The notes: generated from the sequence alone by a model not told the origin. Positions 16,772 through 25,117 are shown, counted from the first letter of the stretch. The stretch is DNA of 27,951 nucleotides from an uncultured Clostridia bacterium (GCA_948739805.1 CAPYID010000026.1:255-28205); one strand, 5' to 3'. Numbers and translations are program-made.

Positions 16772-16800
16772 ATTATATTAATTTTCTTCCATTTTTTCAA
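16772..16800 (-). promoter_or_regulatory. Promoter of the BRO-to-TIR operon
   Basis: On the minus strand TTGAAA and TATAAT are separated by exactly 17 nt, about 40 nt before the BRO-type start. It is divergent from the plus-strand promoter at 16821-16849, with only 20 nt between the two -35 boxes. Confidence 0.75.
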
Positions 16801-16820
16801 TAAAAATAAACAAATTTTTG

Positions 16821-16849
16821 TTGACTTTTGCCTAAAATGATGATATATT
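16821..16849 (+). promoter_or_regulatory. Plus-strand promoter facing non-coding DNA
   Basis: TTGACT and TATATT are separated by 17 nt. Downstream there is no convincing plus-strand gene for about 750 nt, only hairpins, so it would drive a non-coding RNA. Confidence 0.6.
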
Positions 16850-17625
16850 ATGTGTACCATTTGATATGGTAACTGAAAAATTAAATAATGACACACATAA
16901 AAGTTACTTAGCATAATCCATAATTGTTTGGGTTTCCAGTCTGGGTTTAACTTGTTCCGATACAGTATATAGTGTATAGTTGCTAGTTTATAAGTAAAAT
17001 GATAGTAAAATTGTCTAGTAATAGGTAAAGACCGTTTGGATATGTGCAAATATAATTAGTACAAAATTTATTGTTACTGATTTTATTTGTCATTCCAAAT
17101 AGGTCTTTTTGTTATGCAAAAAAGTCTATATAGGTATTGTACTATATTCTTACAACGTATAGCAAAAAGATACTGAAAAAATTTTATGCTAGGTAGCACA
17201 AAAATTTTTCAGTATTCAAAATAATATTTGAATGAAAATGAAAAATATTATTTTGATTTGGCGAAGCCAAACATAAATTATCTATCGCAAGATTAGATAA
17301 TTTATGAGCCCTCCGCAAGGAGCCCACTGGCATCTTTGCAAAACGAAGTTTTGAAAGTGTCATAGTGGGTTAGATACTTTCGTTAGAAATTGATGTAACA
17401 ACTTTCTTTGGTAGTTAAATTAGTTACTTACTGGAGAAAACAGATTTAAAAAATAATATATTCTTTAGTGTACTTAACTAAAGCGTTATCCCCTATATGT
17501 TATGACATGCTATCATAACATGGGGGCTCTGCGAGGCAATAAAATTTATTTTTAACAAATAAATTTTATTCAAATTAACTATCGCCACTTTCATTTTTGT
17601 TATCACAAAAACAAAACGTGCCACG
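16850..17625 (+). ncRNA. Hairpin-rich non-coding region, candidate structured RNA or oriT
   Basis: No supported gene in 776 nt. Successive inverted repeats: ATGTGT/ACACAT (16850-16898) enclosing TACCAT/ATGGTA; 17170-17214 (14-bp stem); 17220-17252; 17257-17271 (TTTGGC-GAA-GCCAAA); 17273-17305 (12 bp); 17310-17321 (CTCC-GCAA-GGAG); 17323-17370 (CCCACT...AGTGGG enclosing AAAAC-GAA-GTTTT); 17463-17483; about 17490-17526; 17539-17571; 17594-17612. Loops are GCAA or GAA, which are stable in RNA, and GCGAAGC is an exceptionally stable DNA hairpin. A promoter faces the block. It also follows the 3' end of the right recombinase, so an origin of transfer or attachment region is an alternative. The strand is uncertain. 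Confidence 0.5.
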
Positions 17626-19555
17626 TTAATTTGTTTCTTCTTGCATTTCTTTGCAGAACTTTACTGGCTTAACACCTACTGAAATAGGAGTAGGCTCTTT
17701 TGTATAAATTACACTATCATTGCTTTCATCTGGTATATAATCAAATGCACTATCAATCTCTTTCATTTGAAATTTATCTTCCTCATTAATATAAAGTATT
17801 CCAAATTCATACGTTTCCATTTTTCCCTCTGGATCTAGTTTATAATAATCTTTTAATGGAAATACTCTAACAATAGCAGAGTTATCTTCAACAAAATTGA
17901 AATAAAATACTTGTTTATCTACATAGTATGTTGCCTCTGTGTAATGGACATCATAGTATTGTCTTAATCTCATAATTATTTCTCCAACTTCTTCCTCTGG
18001 CAGATAATTACTAAACCTCACACTACCGAGCACATTACCTAATATCATAGGCTTTATAGTATCTATATAGCCATTATCATATAATTCTTGACAAGGCTTA
18101 CAAATTGACTCTCTAAAGTTAATTTGATTTACAACTACTTCGTTCCCAACTAAAGTAAGCTCTATGTCATCAACATATTTCATTATAAGTTCTGCTTGTT
18201 CTTGTCTTGTATAGTCTTTCCAAATTTTAGTTCTTGCTTTATATTCTTGTTCTAGCTTAACCTTGTTAATAAAATCAATATCTCTTTTTAGTAATATATC
18301 TTTTGGTGTAAATTTTAGTTCTTCGGTGCAATCAGTAATTTCTAGTTTATTCTGTAATTCTTCAATAGCATTTTCAACAATTTTCTTTTCTTCGTTATAT
18401 TCCTTTAGTTCAAATACTCCATTGATATAGGCTTTTTTAATTCTTTCAAGTTTATTGTTTTGTTCTTTGATTTCTTTCTCTAATTGTTCTTTAGGCTCAT
18501 CAAACTTTTGCTTTATCATAGGCAAGAAGAATTGATTTACAACAGAGTCATATTCTACTAATTCACTAATAAATTGATTGAAATAATCGTTTATAACTTT
18601 TTCTTTAAATTCAATTTTGCAATCATTACAATAGTAGTAGAAGTAAGACTTTCCACTTTTCTTTGTAGTAGCTTTACCACCTAAAATACGATTACATTTA
18701 GGACACTTAAGTTTCTGTAAATATAAATAAGTCAATGTTCTTTGAAAACTTCTTGAATTTTTCTTTTTCTGTACTTGACAATCTTCCCACATTTCTTTTG
18801 AGACTATTGGCTCAACAACATCTTCATAGTAAGTAGGGTGTTTAGTTCTCTTTCCGTGAACAAAATCGCCTTTATATATTTCATTTTCAAGAATTGTAAC
18901 AATGGTTGAATCTCGCCAATTACCTTTTCCTAATACTTTTTCTTCATTGAATAGGTTACTTATTTTCTGATAAGAATAGCCATTGTAATATAAGTCAAAT
19001 ATTCTAACTACAATATCTTTAGTAGAATAATCTATTACTAGCCTTTTATCTTCGTGCTTATAGCCAAGTGGTGCAACGTGAGGGATATGTCCTGACTTTA
19101 TTGCTCCAGCTAGTCCTATTTTAGTTCTTTCGCTAGTTCTTTCAATTTCATTTTGACTTACACTCATTAAAAGTCTTGAAATCATTTTTCCATTTGCAGT
19201 TGTAGTATTTATTTCATCATTAGCACAGTCAAGATAAGCATTATTTTCGTCTAAAAAAGTTATTAGTTTTTCCCAGTCACATATACTTCTGGTTATTCTG
19301 TCTAATTTTAGGGCAACAATAGTATTTATCTTTTTAGATTTAATATCATTTTTTAATCTTTCAAACTCTGGTCTATAATTACCAGTTTTAGCACTTATTC
19401 CAGCATCTTCGTAATAATCTACTATCTCATAATCTTTAAATTTACAAAAGGTTTCTAATCTTTCCTTTTGCTCTGGAAGACTAAAGCCGTTCTCTTGCTT
19501 GTTCATCTGTTGAAACTCTCATATACAATCCACATTTTTTCTTTTCTTCGTTCAA
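17626..19555 (-). pseudogene. Large serine recombinase (TnpX/TndX type), frameshifted
   Basis: About 642 codons if repaired. The TTG start (19555) after the AACCTCC/GGAGG site and the catalytic YMRVSTDEQ motif are present. An extra base at about 19486 then turns the frame into a stop (CGG CTT TAG). The rest is open from 19506: resolvase core, recombinase domain (GHIPHVAPLGYKHE), zinc ribbon (CPKCNRILGG...YYYCNDCKIEF), a coiled coil (EQLEKEIKEQNNKLERIKKAY) and a long C-terminal DNA-binding part ending MQEETN. The internal Met (MNKQENG) gives a 626-residue protein without the catalytic serine. Unless the extra base is a sequencing error, this copy cannot recombine DNA. Confidence 0.9.
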
Positions 19556-19580
19556 TTTTCAAACCTCCAATCTAACAAAA

Positions 19581-19622
19581 AAGAGACATCAAAGTACAAT
19601 ACGAGTACTACTGACATCTCTT
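19581..19622 (-). terminator. Attenuator-type terminator in recombinase leader (right)
   Basis: Stem-loop identical in design to 10002-10043, with a T-run on the minus strand before the recombinase ribosome site. Confidence 0.75.
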
Positions 19623-19732
19623 AAATTCATTTATCATAAACTAAAGTATAATAATGCAATATAATATAATTTTTTTCAAAGTACTCATAGATATATAGCT
19701 CTTGACGAACAGCTATATGCAATATTGCCTAT

Positions 19733-19760
19733 ATTATATCACGATTTTAAGAAATGTCAA
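19733..19760 (-). promoter_or_regulatory. Recombinase promoter (right copy)
   Basis: TTGACA and TATAAT with 16-nt spacing, as in the left copy. The leader hairpin near 19690-19715 uses an AGCT/AGCT core where the left copy uses GTTC/GAAC. Confidence 0.7.
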
Positions 19761-19770
19761 ATATTTACAA

Positions 19771-20040
19771 TTATATATTTTTCAAATATTCTTCTAACTC
19801 TGATAATTTAATCTTTTTAGTCAAGTTAGAGATATACACATCATTAGAATAATTGAAAACTAAAAAAGTAACATTATTGATAATCACTCTATGTGGCTCA
19901 ATATATGTAAGATTAGTTTTTTCTAATTTTCTAATGCTACCATTTACAAAAGTAGGAGATACTTTAGAAAACTCACATATAAATTCAAGCCTTTGTTTTA
20001 GACATTCCTCAAATTCTAGTTCTTGCTTAATTATCTTCAT
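19771..20040 (-). CDS. Conserved 89-aa protein of the recombinase cassette (right copy)
   Basis: Homologue of the product at 10193-10462, unrecognised family. The two differ at about ten positions, nearly all conservative (KVSPTFVNG for KVTPTFING; NDVYISNLTKK for NDIYITNLTKR). The start is the Met at 20040 (MKIIKQ) after a GGATGG-like site. The frame stays open upstream to 20220, but that part runs through the terminator hairpin and is not conserved in frame, so it is excluded. Same position as in the left cassette: between two structured leaders, upstream of the recombinase. Confidence 0.75.
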   Translation of the reverse strand: MKIIKQELEFEECLKQRLEFICEFSKVSPTFVNGSIRKLEKTNLTYIEPHRVIINNVTFLVFNYSNDVYISNLTKKIKLSELEEYLKNI

Positions 20041-20316
20041 TTTTCGCACCATCCTTTCCTTTTGGGATGGCAATTTGCAACAAAAAAATACCATCCTTTT
20101 CAGAATGATATTTGTATCTCTCTGTTCTATAAAAAGTTCGAACAGATACGTCGTTGGTGCCTTAGCGAAGGACGTATGCGAAAAACGCCTATCAAAAAAG
20201 CACCTTATTATCCGTTTCAAAATCAGTTATAGTAATAGTTTCAAAGAAGTGTATACCCATATCGGTGTTTTTTTGTCTATTACTATGTTTTTAATTTAAC
20301 ATAACTTTTTATATTT
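20041..20316 (-). promoter_or_regulatory. Structured leader with terminator before the 89-aa ORF (right)
   Basis: Counterpart of 10463-10752. The CTGTTC/GAACAG stem (20122-20145) is kept with a different loop. The terminator (20086-20113) is an 11-bp stem AAATATCATTC/GGATGGTATTT followed by seven T. Its sequence differs from the left stem but pairs fully. No gene is seen. Confidence 0.65.
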
Positions 20317-20330
20317 ATCAATAGAAACTA

Positions 20331-20918
20331 TTAAAATATTTCATATTTATATAATATTTCTAGTAATTTTGTTTCATTTTCTATAATTGATTTTTTAATA
20401 TCTTCTACTGTTCCTGTTTCATAAACGAGTTTGCTAAATTCATCTTGAAAATTCGAAAAACTAGTTCTTATAGCTTGTTCTGTTTTAGGAGATATTACTT
20501 TTAGAATTTCAGTAACATTATTCTTACAACTTATATGTAACTTAGTATATTCTGCATATTTATCGCTATCAACAGTATTTCCTGACTTTAAATTATTGTC
20601 TACTAAAACAAATAAATCATTTTTAAATTCTTTTATATATTTTATACTATCAGGTAATATAAATGTTTGATACCAATATAAAGAATATTCTTTCTCTTTT
20701 TGACTTTTATTTAATTGTCTTTCTTCTTCTCTATATTTTTGGTCATTTTTAAATATATATATAACAAATATAAAATTTAATACAGCTATTAAAACTTCTA
20801 ACATATTTGATATTATTTCAAGTTCTGTACGATTTATTATCCACAGAACAACTTGTCCTATTACTATACTTAGAATACAAGCAATTATTGGTGGTAAAAT
20901 TTTATTGTTTTTATCCAT
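20331..20918 (-). CDS. Two-TM protein of the ATPase/STAS cargo operon
   Basis: 195 residues, family not recognised. Membrane helices at about 8-30 (ILPPIIACILSIVIGQVVLW) and 37-59 (SNMLEVLIAVLNFIFVIYIF) are followed by a charged coiled-coil-like linker (YREEERQLNKSQKEKEYS) and a helical cytosolic domain. It is the last gene of a three-gene operon, starting 2 nt after the STAS-like gene. By analogy with other two-gene signalling pairs plus a membrane protein, it could be the effector or a membrane sensor. That is inference only. Confidence 0.75.
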   Translation of the reverse strand: MDKNNKILPPIIACILSIVIGQVVLWIINRTELEIISNMLEVLIAVLNFIFVIYIFKNDQKYREEERQLNKSQKEKEYSLYWYQTFILPDSIKYIKEFKNDLFVLVDNNLKSGNTVDSDKYAEYTKLHISCKNNVTEILKVISPKTEQAIRTSFSNFQDEFSKLVYETGTVEDIKKSIIENETKLLEILYKYEIF

Positions 20919-20920
20919 AT

Positions 20921-21247
20921 CTACCCTCCAAACACATCTACATTATTTAATGCTTCATCTATACCATCTTTAATGTTCATTCTTATTGATTCATTTTTAG
21001 TATTAAATTGATACTTTTCTTCAAACTTTTCTTTACCTAATTTTTTTACACTTTCTCCAAACATACCTAAAAAATAAGAAGAATTAAATGAAAAAACATC
21101 ATTAGGAATTATTATTTCTATTTTTTCATTTTCATTTTCTATTTTCTCCAAATTAATTTTTTTCCTAATATCTTCACCATTAGTTCTTCCTGCAAGCACT
21201 TTTTTGCTTTCAATATAATCTTTCAAATCTATTTTATAAATCTCCAT
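20921..21247 (-). CDS. STAS-like (DUF4325-type) protein
   Basis: 108 residues. The pattern FSFNSSYFLGMFGESVKKLGKEKFEEKYQF, followed by IRMNIKDGIDEAL, matches STAS-like DUF4325 proteins. These are small anti-anti-sigma-like domains usually found next to GHKL-ATPase genes. The N-terminus contains the GRTNGEDIRKKI stretch typical of that family. No membrane segment. It starts 1 nt after the ATPase stop and ends 2 nt before the two-TM gene, so the three are made together. Likely role: phospho-switched or binding partner of the ATPase, inferred from SpoIIAA/SpoIIAB-like pairs. Confidence 0.75.
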   Translation of the reverse strand: MEIYKIDLKDYIESKKVLAGRTNGEDIRKKINLEKIENENEKIEIIIPNDVFSFNSSYFLGMFGESVKKLGKEKFEEKYQFNTKNESIRMNIKDGIDEALNNVDVFGG

Positions 21248-21248
21248 T

Positions 21249-22550
21249 TTAATCTCCTTTTTTCAACATTTCAGTTATATATTGTCTGTCTAAATAAAAT
21301 TCCATTGATATTACAGTTCCTATAAATTTATTTTTTATAGCATATACATAGTTTGAGTCTGGTTTATGGTTTAAACTATTTTTATCATTAAATGCAATAA
21401 TTGGCACTTTTCTTCCATCTTTATATTCTATCTCTTTTAAAGTATATGTTCCATCAAATAAAATATGACATCCACCTGATGTTATAGACATTATAGGTTT
21501 TTCTTCATTTATTTCAGCTCCTATTGCCATAAAACTCTCAATCAAATCAATTGTCCCTTTTCCTTTTGTATCTTGTTTATCTATTCTTTGTTTACTTACA
21601 TTCTTTTGCAAAGCATATAATGTCCATAATACTTCTTCATTAAAATTTATACTAAAAAAGCTATGATGTTTTTTTGTATGTCGCTCTAACTGTTTTTTTG
21701 TATATTTAGTAGTATCTTCTGCTTTTAACCCCTCATATATACTATTACCAAAATTCATTAATACTAATCTACATTTACCATAATTTTTATCTTCTTCTGG
21801 TCTATCAAAATAACCTAGTGCGTGCCAAGATCCTAAATTTCCACTATACTTTATTGCATTATCAAATACCTCTCCAAACATTTTTCCAAACTTATTTTTT
21901 CCATCATCTGATAATGCATACCCTTGTGTGTGTAAACAGTCATTATAATATTCTACTAGCTTTTCGCACATATCAGATAATTCTAAATTAGATAAAGTTT
22001 CTAATGTTTCTGTATCTTTTGTAGATATATTTCTAATTCCTAAATGTTTTGGTAATCCTGTTATATTAAACATCTTTCTTGCTAATCTATCTTGAGGTGC
22101 TGTTCCACTTAATCCTATTTTTCTTGTCTTTGATAATTCAACAACAATTAAATCTGTAATTAGTGATGCACATAAACCTAATTCTTTACAATTATCATAA
22201 TTAAAATAAATTTTTTTAATTTTCTTATTATTTCCACAATAAAAAATCTTTTTTAAAGTTAAAATTGTTTCTTCTGGATTTTTTATAAAACTAAAAACTT
22301 GTGGTATATCTATTATAACTCTATCTTCTTTACTTTTTCTTCTAACTTTTTTAATAAATTTTTCTTTTTTTAACAGTTCTACTATTTTAGTATTTCTTTT
22401 AGATTGAACTATTTTCGGTAAAAAGTTAATTGCTTTACTTTTACACTTTTTCTTTTTATTATATCTATGCCTTTGCCTCATTACTTTTTCTAATTTATGC
22501 TTTAAATAATTCTTCCTTCGTAATTTCTTTTTAGTTTTTCTATTTATCAT
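21249..22550 (-). CDS. GHKL-type ATPase with N-terminal STAS-like region
   Basis: 433 residues. A strongly basic N-terminus (about 1-75, many Lys/Arg) could bind nucleic acid. Residues 78-145 have a beta/alpha pattern like a STAS domain. The ATPase part has an N-box EVFDNAIKYSG (227-237), a NFGNSI segment (266-271) at the place of the DxGxG motif and a DTKGKGTIDL G-box (327-336). This is the layout of HATPase_c kinases and GHKL switches. No histidine-kinase phosphoacceptor domain is seen. It is the first gene of the three-gene cargo operon with a promoter at 22604-22631, starting after AAAGGG. Together with the STAS-like partner it looks like a partner-switching module, possibly a defence or stress system. 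Confidence 0.8.
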   Translation of the reverse strand: MINRKTKKKLRRKNYLKHKLEKVMRQRHRYNKKKKCKSKAINFLPKIVQSKRNTKIVELLKKEKFIKKVRRKSKEDRVIIDIPQVFSFIKNPEETILTLKKIFYCGNNKKIKKIYFNYDNCKELGLCASLITDLIVVELSKTRKIGLSGTAPQDRLARKMFNITGLPKHLGIRNISTKDTETLETLSNLELSDMCEKLVEYYNDCLHTQGYALSDDGKNKFGKMFGEVFDNAIKYSGNLGSWHALGYFDRPEEDKNYGKCRLVLMNFGNSIYEGLKAEDTTKYTKKQLERHTKKHHSFFSINFNEEVLWTLYALQKNVSKQRIDKQDTKGKGTIDLIESFMAIGAEINEEKPIMSITSGGCHILFDGTYTLKEIEYKDGRKVPIIAFNDKNSLNHKPDSNYVYAIKNKFIGTVISMEFYLDRQYITEMLKKGD

Positions 22551-22603
22551 CCTTTTACCCTTTTATTTATTATATTAATCTTATATTGAATATACTGTTA
22601 CAT

Positions 22604-22631
22604 ATTTTATCACAAATTATTAATATTACAA
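22604..22631 (-). promoter_or_regulatory. Promoter of the ATPase/STAS/two-TM operon
   Basis: On the minus strand TTGTAA and TAAAAT with 16-nt spacing, about 55 nt before the ATPase start. The gap to DinD otherwise shows nothing beyond the out-of-frame DinD tail (to 22686). Confidence 0.5.
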
Positions 22632-22746
22632 ATACTAATAATTCGTAGAATTATAACCAATTTTATCCCGTTAATAAAACTCTATTCAAATTTCTTTTTT
22701 CTTCAAACTTCTCTTATTTTCTTTTTCTAATTGTTTTAAACTCTTT

Positions 22747-23529
22747 TTAGGTGTAGGCAATTCTTCTGGCATAGTTCCGTCCTGCCTGTTTAATTGCTTT
22801 TCTAACTATTTTCCCAATTTTATTATGAGTATCACAAGCTTTCTTTTCAGTATCAACTTTATCTCTTTTTAATCTTGATTCTGTTTGTGTAATGCGAAAT
22901 AAATTAGCTGCAAGTTCTTCACTTCCCATATTATCTAAAATATCTTCTCTATATCTTAATCCTTTTCTTTTGGCAATATCATCAGCCGTTTCTCCATTGT
23001 ATAGACCTTTATATCCAGCATTATGAAATTTATCAAAATTCTTAACTCCTGCATTTTTAGCTGTTTGATTAAGTGAATAATTACCTTTTCTAGTTAAGTT
23101 TCTTTGATAAAATCTCTTTTCATCTTCTGTTAATGAACTATATTCCTTTTCACTAATTTCTTGTTTTCTAGTTTGAATTGCAAAATATGTTTGTGCAAGA
23201 GCTACAATTTTTAATCTTGGATTTGCATTTTGAGCTATAAGATAGCAAGCATATCTTGTTAATTTATAATCTTTTTGTTCTCTTTTTGCACCAGAACCTA
23301 TTTCAACCATTTTGTTGTCAACAACGAAATGGTCAATGTCAGTTATTTCAGAGTTTTGACAAGCTATCTTTGCTTTTTCAATTACTGCATCAAAATATCT
23401 CCAATCTTTATAACTTAAAACTTTCATCAATTCTCTTGCATGCCAAAATTCAATTCCATTTTCGTCAATATGTTTTATATCTTCAAAAGTTTTATTATTA
23501 TAACTTTCTTTGTTATCTAATTGTTTCAT
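22747..23529 (-). CDS. dinD: DinD-like (BRO/KilA-N type) protein, C-terminus out of frame
   Basis: 260 residues related to DNA-damage-inducible protein D. Seen: NGIEFWHARELMKVLSYKDWRYFDAVIEKAK at the N-terminus, DYKLTRYACYLIAQNANPRLKIVALAQTYFAIQTRKQE, DEKRFYQRNLT, NYSLNQTAKNAGVKNFDKFHNAGYKGLYNG and GSEELAANLFRITQTESRL. All are typical of DinD. An extra base at about 22779 makes the frame end RRIAYT. Without it the protein would continue GTMPEELPTPKKSLKQLEKE to a stop at 22686, the normal DinD ending. The DinD remnant at 11950 has the same extra base. Function of DinD is SOS-linked (RecA-related in E. coli); here it marks the upstream end of the mobile cassette. Confidence 0.88.
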   Translation of the reverse strand: MKQLDNKESYNNKTFEDIKHIDENGIEFWHARELMKVLSYKDWRYFDAVIEKAKIACQNSEITDIDHFVVDNKMVEIGSGAKREQKDYKLTRYACYLIAQNANPRLKIVALAQTYFAIQTRKQEISEKEYSSLTEDEKRFYQRNLTRKGNYSLNQTAKNAGVKNFDKFHNAGYKGLYNGETADDIAKRKGLRYREDILDNMGSEELAANLFRITQTESRLKRDKVDTEKKACDTHNKIGKIVRKAIKQAGRNYARRIAYT

Positions 23530-23571
23530 TTATCAACATCTCCTTTCTTTGCTATACTTATTTTCTTGTTT

Positions 23572-24099
23572 TTAGTTTATAACACTATAATGAACTTGTA
23601 CTATATCTTCCTGTTCTCTTATAATTTTTTCAAGTTTTAGTTTGTTTTCAAAATAATTACCTTTAAATAGTGGTATTCCTTTATTTAATACAAATGGATT
23701 ATAATTTAAAATAATATTATCTACTATTCCTTTTTCCATAAAAGAATTATTTATAGTTGCACCACCAGAAATGAATAATTTTTCGTATTTCATTTTTTCA
23801 CATACTTTTAAACAATCTTCTATCGAACTGCAATATGTAATATTTGAACATTGTTTTTTCTTATTACTTGTTTCACTTAGAATAATTATATTTATGTCTT
23901 TTAAGTCATTTAAATAGTCTTCTCCCCAAGATACTATATTTTCCCAAGTTTTTCTGCCCCATATCAGTACATCATATTCCTTTAAAAATTCCAACATTAT
24001 CTCCCAACCTCTGTAAGATAGAAAGTCCTCATTTCCATGTTCTGTTGCAATTAATCCATTAATAGAACATGCCATTTCAACTGTTATTTTTCTCATCAT
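23572..24099 (-). CDS. Dihydrofolate reductase / RibD C-terminal family protein
   Basis: 175 residues. Starts RKITVEMACSINGLIATEHGNEDF, with DVLIWGRKTWENIVSW and then LFISGGATINNSFMEKGIVDNIILNYNPFVLNKGIPLF. This is the NADPH-binding layout of the RibD C-terminal/DHFR-like family common in Clostridia. The substrate is unknown, and it need not be a true folate enzyme. Last gene of the five-gene accessory operon, 20 nt after the YqfO-like gene; DinD starts 42 nt further on. Confidence 0.87.
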   Translation of the reverse strand: MMRKITVEMACSINGLIATEHGNEDFLSYRGWEIMLEFLKEYDVLIWGRKTWENIVSWGEDYLNDLKDINIIILSETSNKKKQCSNITYCSSIEDCLKVCEKMKYEKLFISGGATINNSFMEKGIVDNIILNYNPFVLNKGIPLFKGNYFENKLKLEKIIREQEDIVQVHYSVIN

Positions 24100-24119
24100 C
24101 TTCTCCTTTATATTGATTT

Positions 24120-24458
24120 TTATAAATCATCTTCTTCTATTAGAGGAATTATATCTATTGCTGGTTCTTCATAAGGATGAACTTCTCTTAATCTTTTTAG
24201 TACCCTTTTAACTATACTAACATCACATCTTACTTCTAATTTTTCTTCTTCTACAAATTCTAATTTATTTTTTTGTCCAATATATGGATTAGCATCATCT
24301 AAAGGTTTAAAAGTTCCTATACACTTTGTAGATATAGTACAATCTGTATAATTTCCTATAATTCCTGCTCCTTCATCACAAATAGCACTTCTAACTTCTT
24401 TGCTATTTTCAACTGGTACAGTTACAATAATTTTTACTTTTTTAACATCAAATTTCAT
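24120..24458 (-). CDS. YqfO/NIF3-associated CutA-like domain protein
   Basis: 112 residues. The segments VKIIVTVPVENSKEVRSAICDEGAGIIGNYTDCTISTKCIGTFKPLDDANPYIG and VLKRLREVHPYEEPAIDIIPL match the stand-alone version of the middle (CutA/PII-like) domain of YqfO/NIF3 proteins. HPYEEPA is the hallmark. Probably a trimeric metal- or ligand-binding protein; precise function unknown. Cytosolic. It lies 9 nt after the HD gene in the same operon. Confidence 0.87.
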   Translation of the reverse strand: MKFDVKKVKIIVTVPVENSKEVRSAICDEGAGIIGNYTDCTISTKCIGTFKPLDDANPYIGQKNKLEFVEEEKLEVRCDVSIVKRVLKRLREVHPYEEPAIDIIPLIEEDDL

Positions 24459-24467
24459 CTTTCTCTC

Positions 24468-25097
24468 CTATATTTCATATTTTTTTAATCGTTCTATATA
24501 TGTTTTTATACTATCATCATTTATATCTTCTGGATTTAATTTACAATGTTCCATTATTTGTTTTTCTATACCTAAAGAACATTCTATTAAATGATTTGCT
24601 TTTTCTTCATTAGACCATACAGATAATGGTTTATCTGTATATCTAACTTTTGCATCTTCTAATCTTTCTTTTATTTCTACTACTCCATTTGGTGCTACTC
24701 TCTGGTCGCAATAGGCACAAATTTTCCTTTCATAAGAATTTGATTTTAATGTTTCTTCATTCTTTCTTGACCTTTTTCCATCTAATATAACAATTTCTTT
24801 TTCAGTTAATCCCTCTTGTTTTCCAATTTCTAAATTGATTTCATGGTCATTAGTTCCATATTTTTCAAAATATTTTTTTCTTATTTTTATAAATTCTTCA
24901 TCTTTTGAAAAGTCTTCTGGTATTTTTACCATATTTCCCATGTCATGCAATAGACTTACTCTAATAATTGATTCTTTATCTATTTTTGGTCCATTCCAGT
25001 TATCTATTATTAAATTACTACATGCAGCAACTCTTAACATATGCATTTGTAAATTTTCTGGTAAATGGTATTTATTATAAATATCTATAATATTCAT
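24468..25097 (-). CDS. HD-domain phosphohydrolase-like protein
   Basis: 209 residues. Metal-binding residues of the HD fold are visible: His19 (MHMLRVA), His51-Asp52 (SLLHDMGN) and a later Asp in CAYCDQRVAPNG. Family members hydrolyse phosphate esters or nucleotides. The specific substrate cannot be read from sequence. No other domain, no membrane segment. It lies 20 nt after the cupin gene. Confidence 0.87.
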   Translation of the reverse strand: MNIIDIYNKYHLPENLQMHMLRVAACSNLIIDNWNGPKIDKESIIRVSLLHDMGNMVKIPEDFSKDEEFIKIRKKYFEKYGTNDHEINLEIGKQEGLTEKEIVILDGKRSRKNEETLKSNSYERKICAYCDQRVAPNGVVEIKERLEDAKVRYTDKPLSVWSNEEKANHLIECSLGIEKQIMEHCKLNPEDINDDSIKTYIERLKKYEI

Positions 25098-25117
25098 TTT
25101 TCTCTAATTTCCTTTCA

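Larger units (their letters stand above)
18913..20316. repeat. Right copy of the 1.4-kb recombinase/leader/sORF repeat
   Basis: Direct-repeat partner of 9334-10752, same orientation, about 9.6 kb apart. Differences are spread over the block, with compensating changes in the leader hairpins. Recombination between the copies would delete the TIR operon and the left cargo. Confidence 0.9.

Noticed and set aside
16762..17049. 95-aa minus-strand reading frame in the gap between BRO gene and hairpin region
   Set aside because: Rich in Tyr/His/Ile, no ribosome site, no family resemblance, and it overlaps two divergent promoters.
17160..17620. CRISPR array
   Set aside because: The repeats here are inverted and all different; there is no regular direct repeat with spacers and no cas gene in the window.
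20041..20220. N-terminal extension of the right 89-aa protein to 149 residues
   Set aside because: The extension is translated leader and terminator hairpin and is not kept in the left copy.
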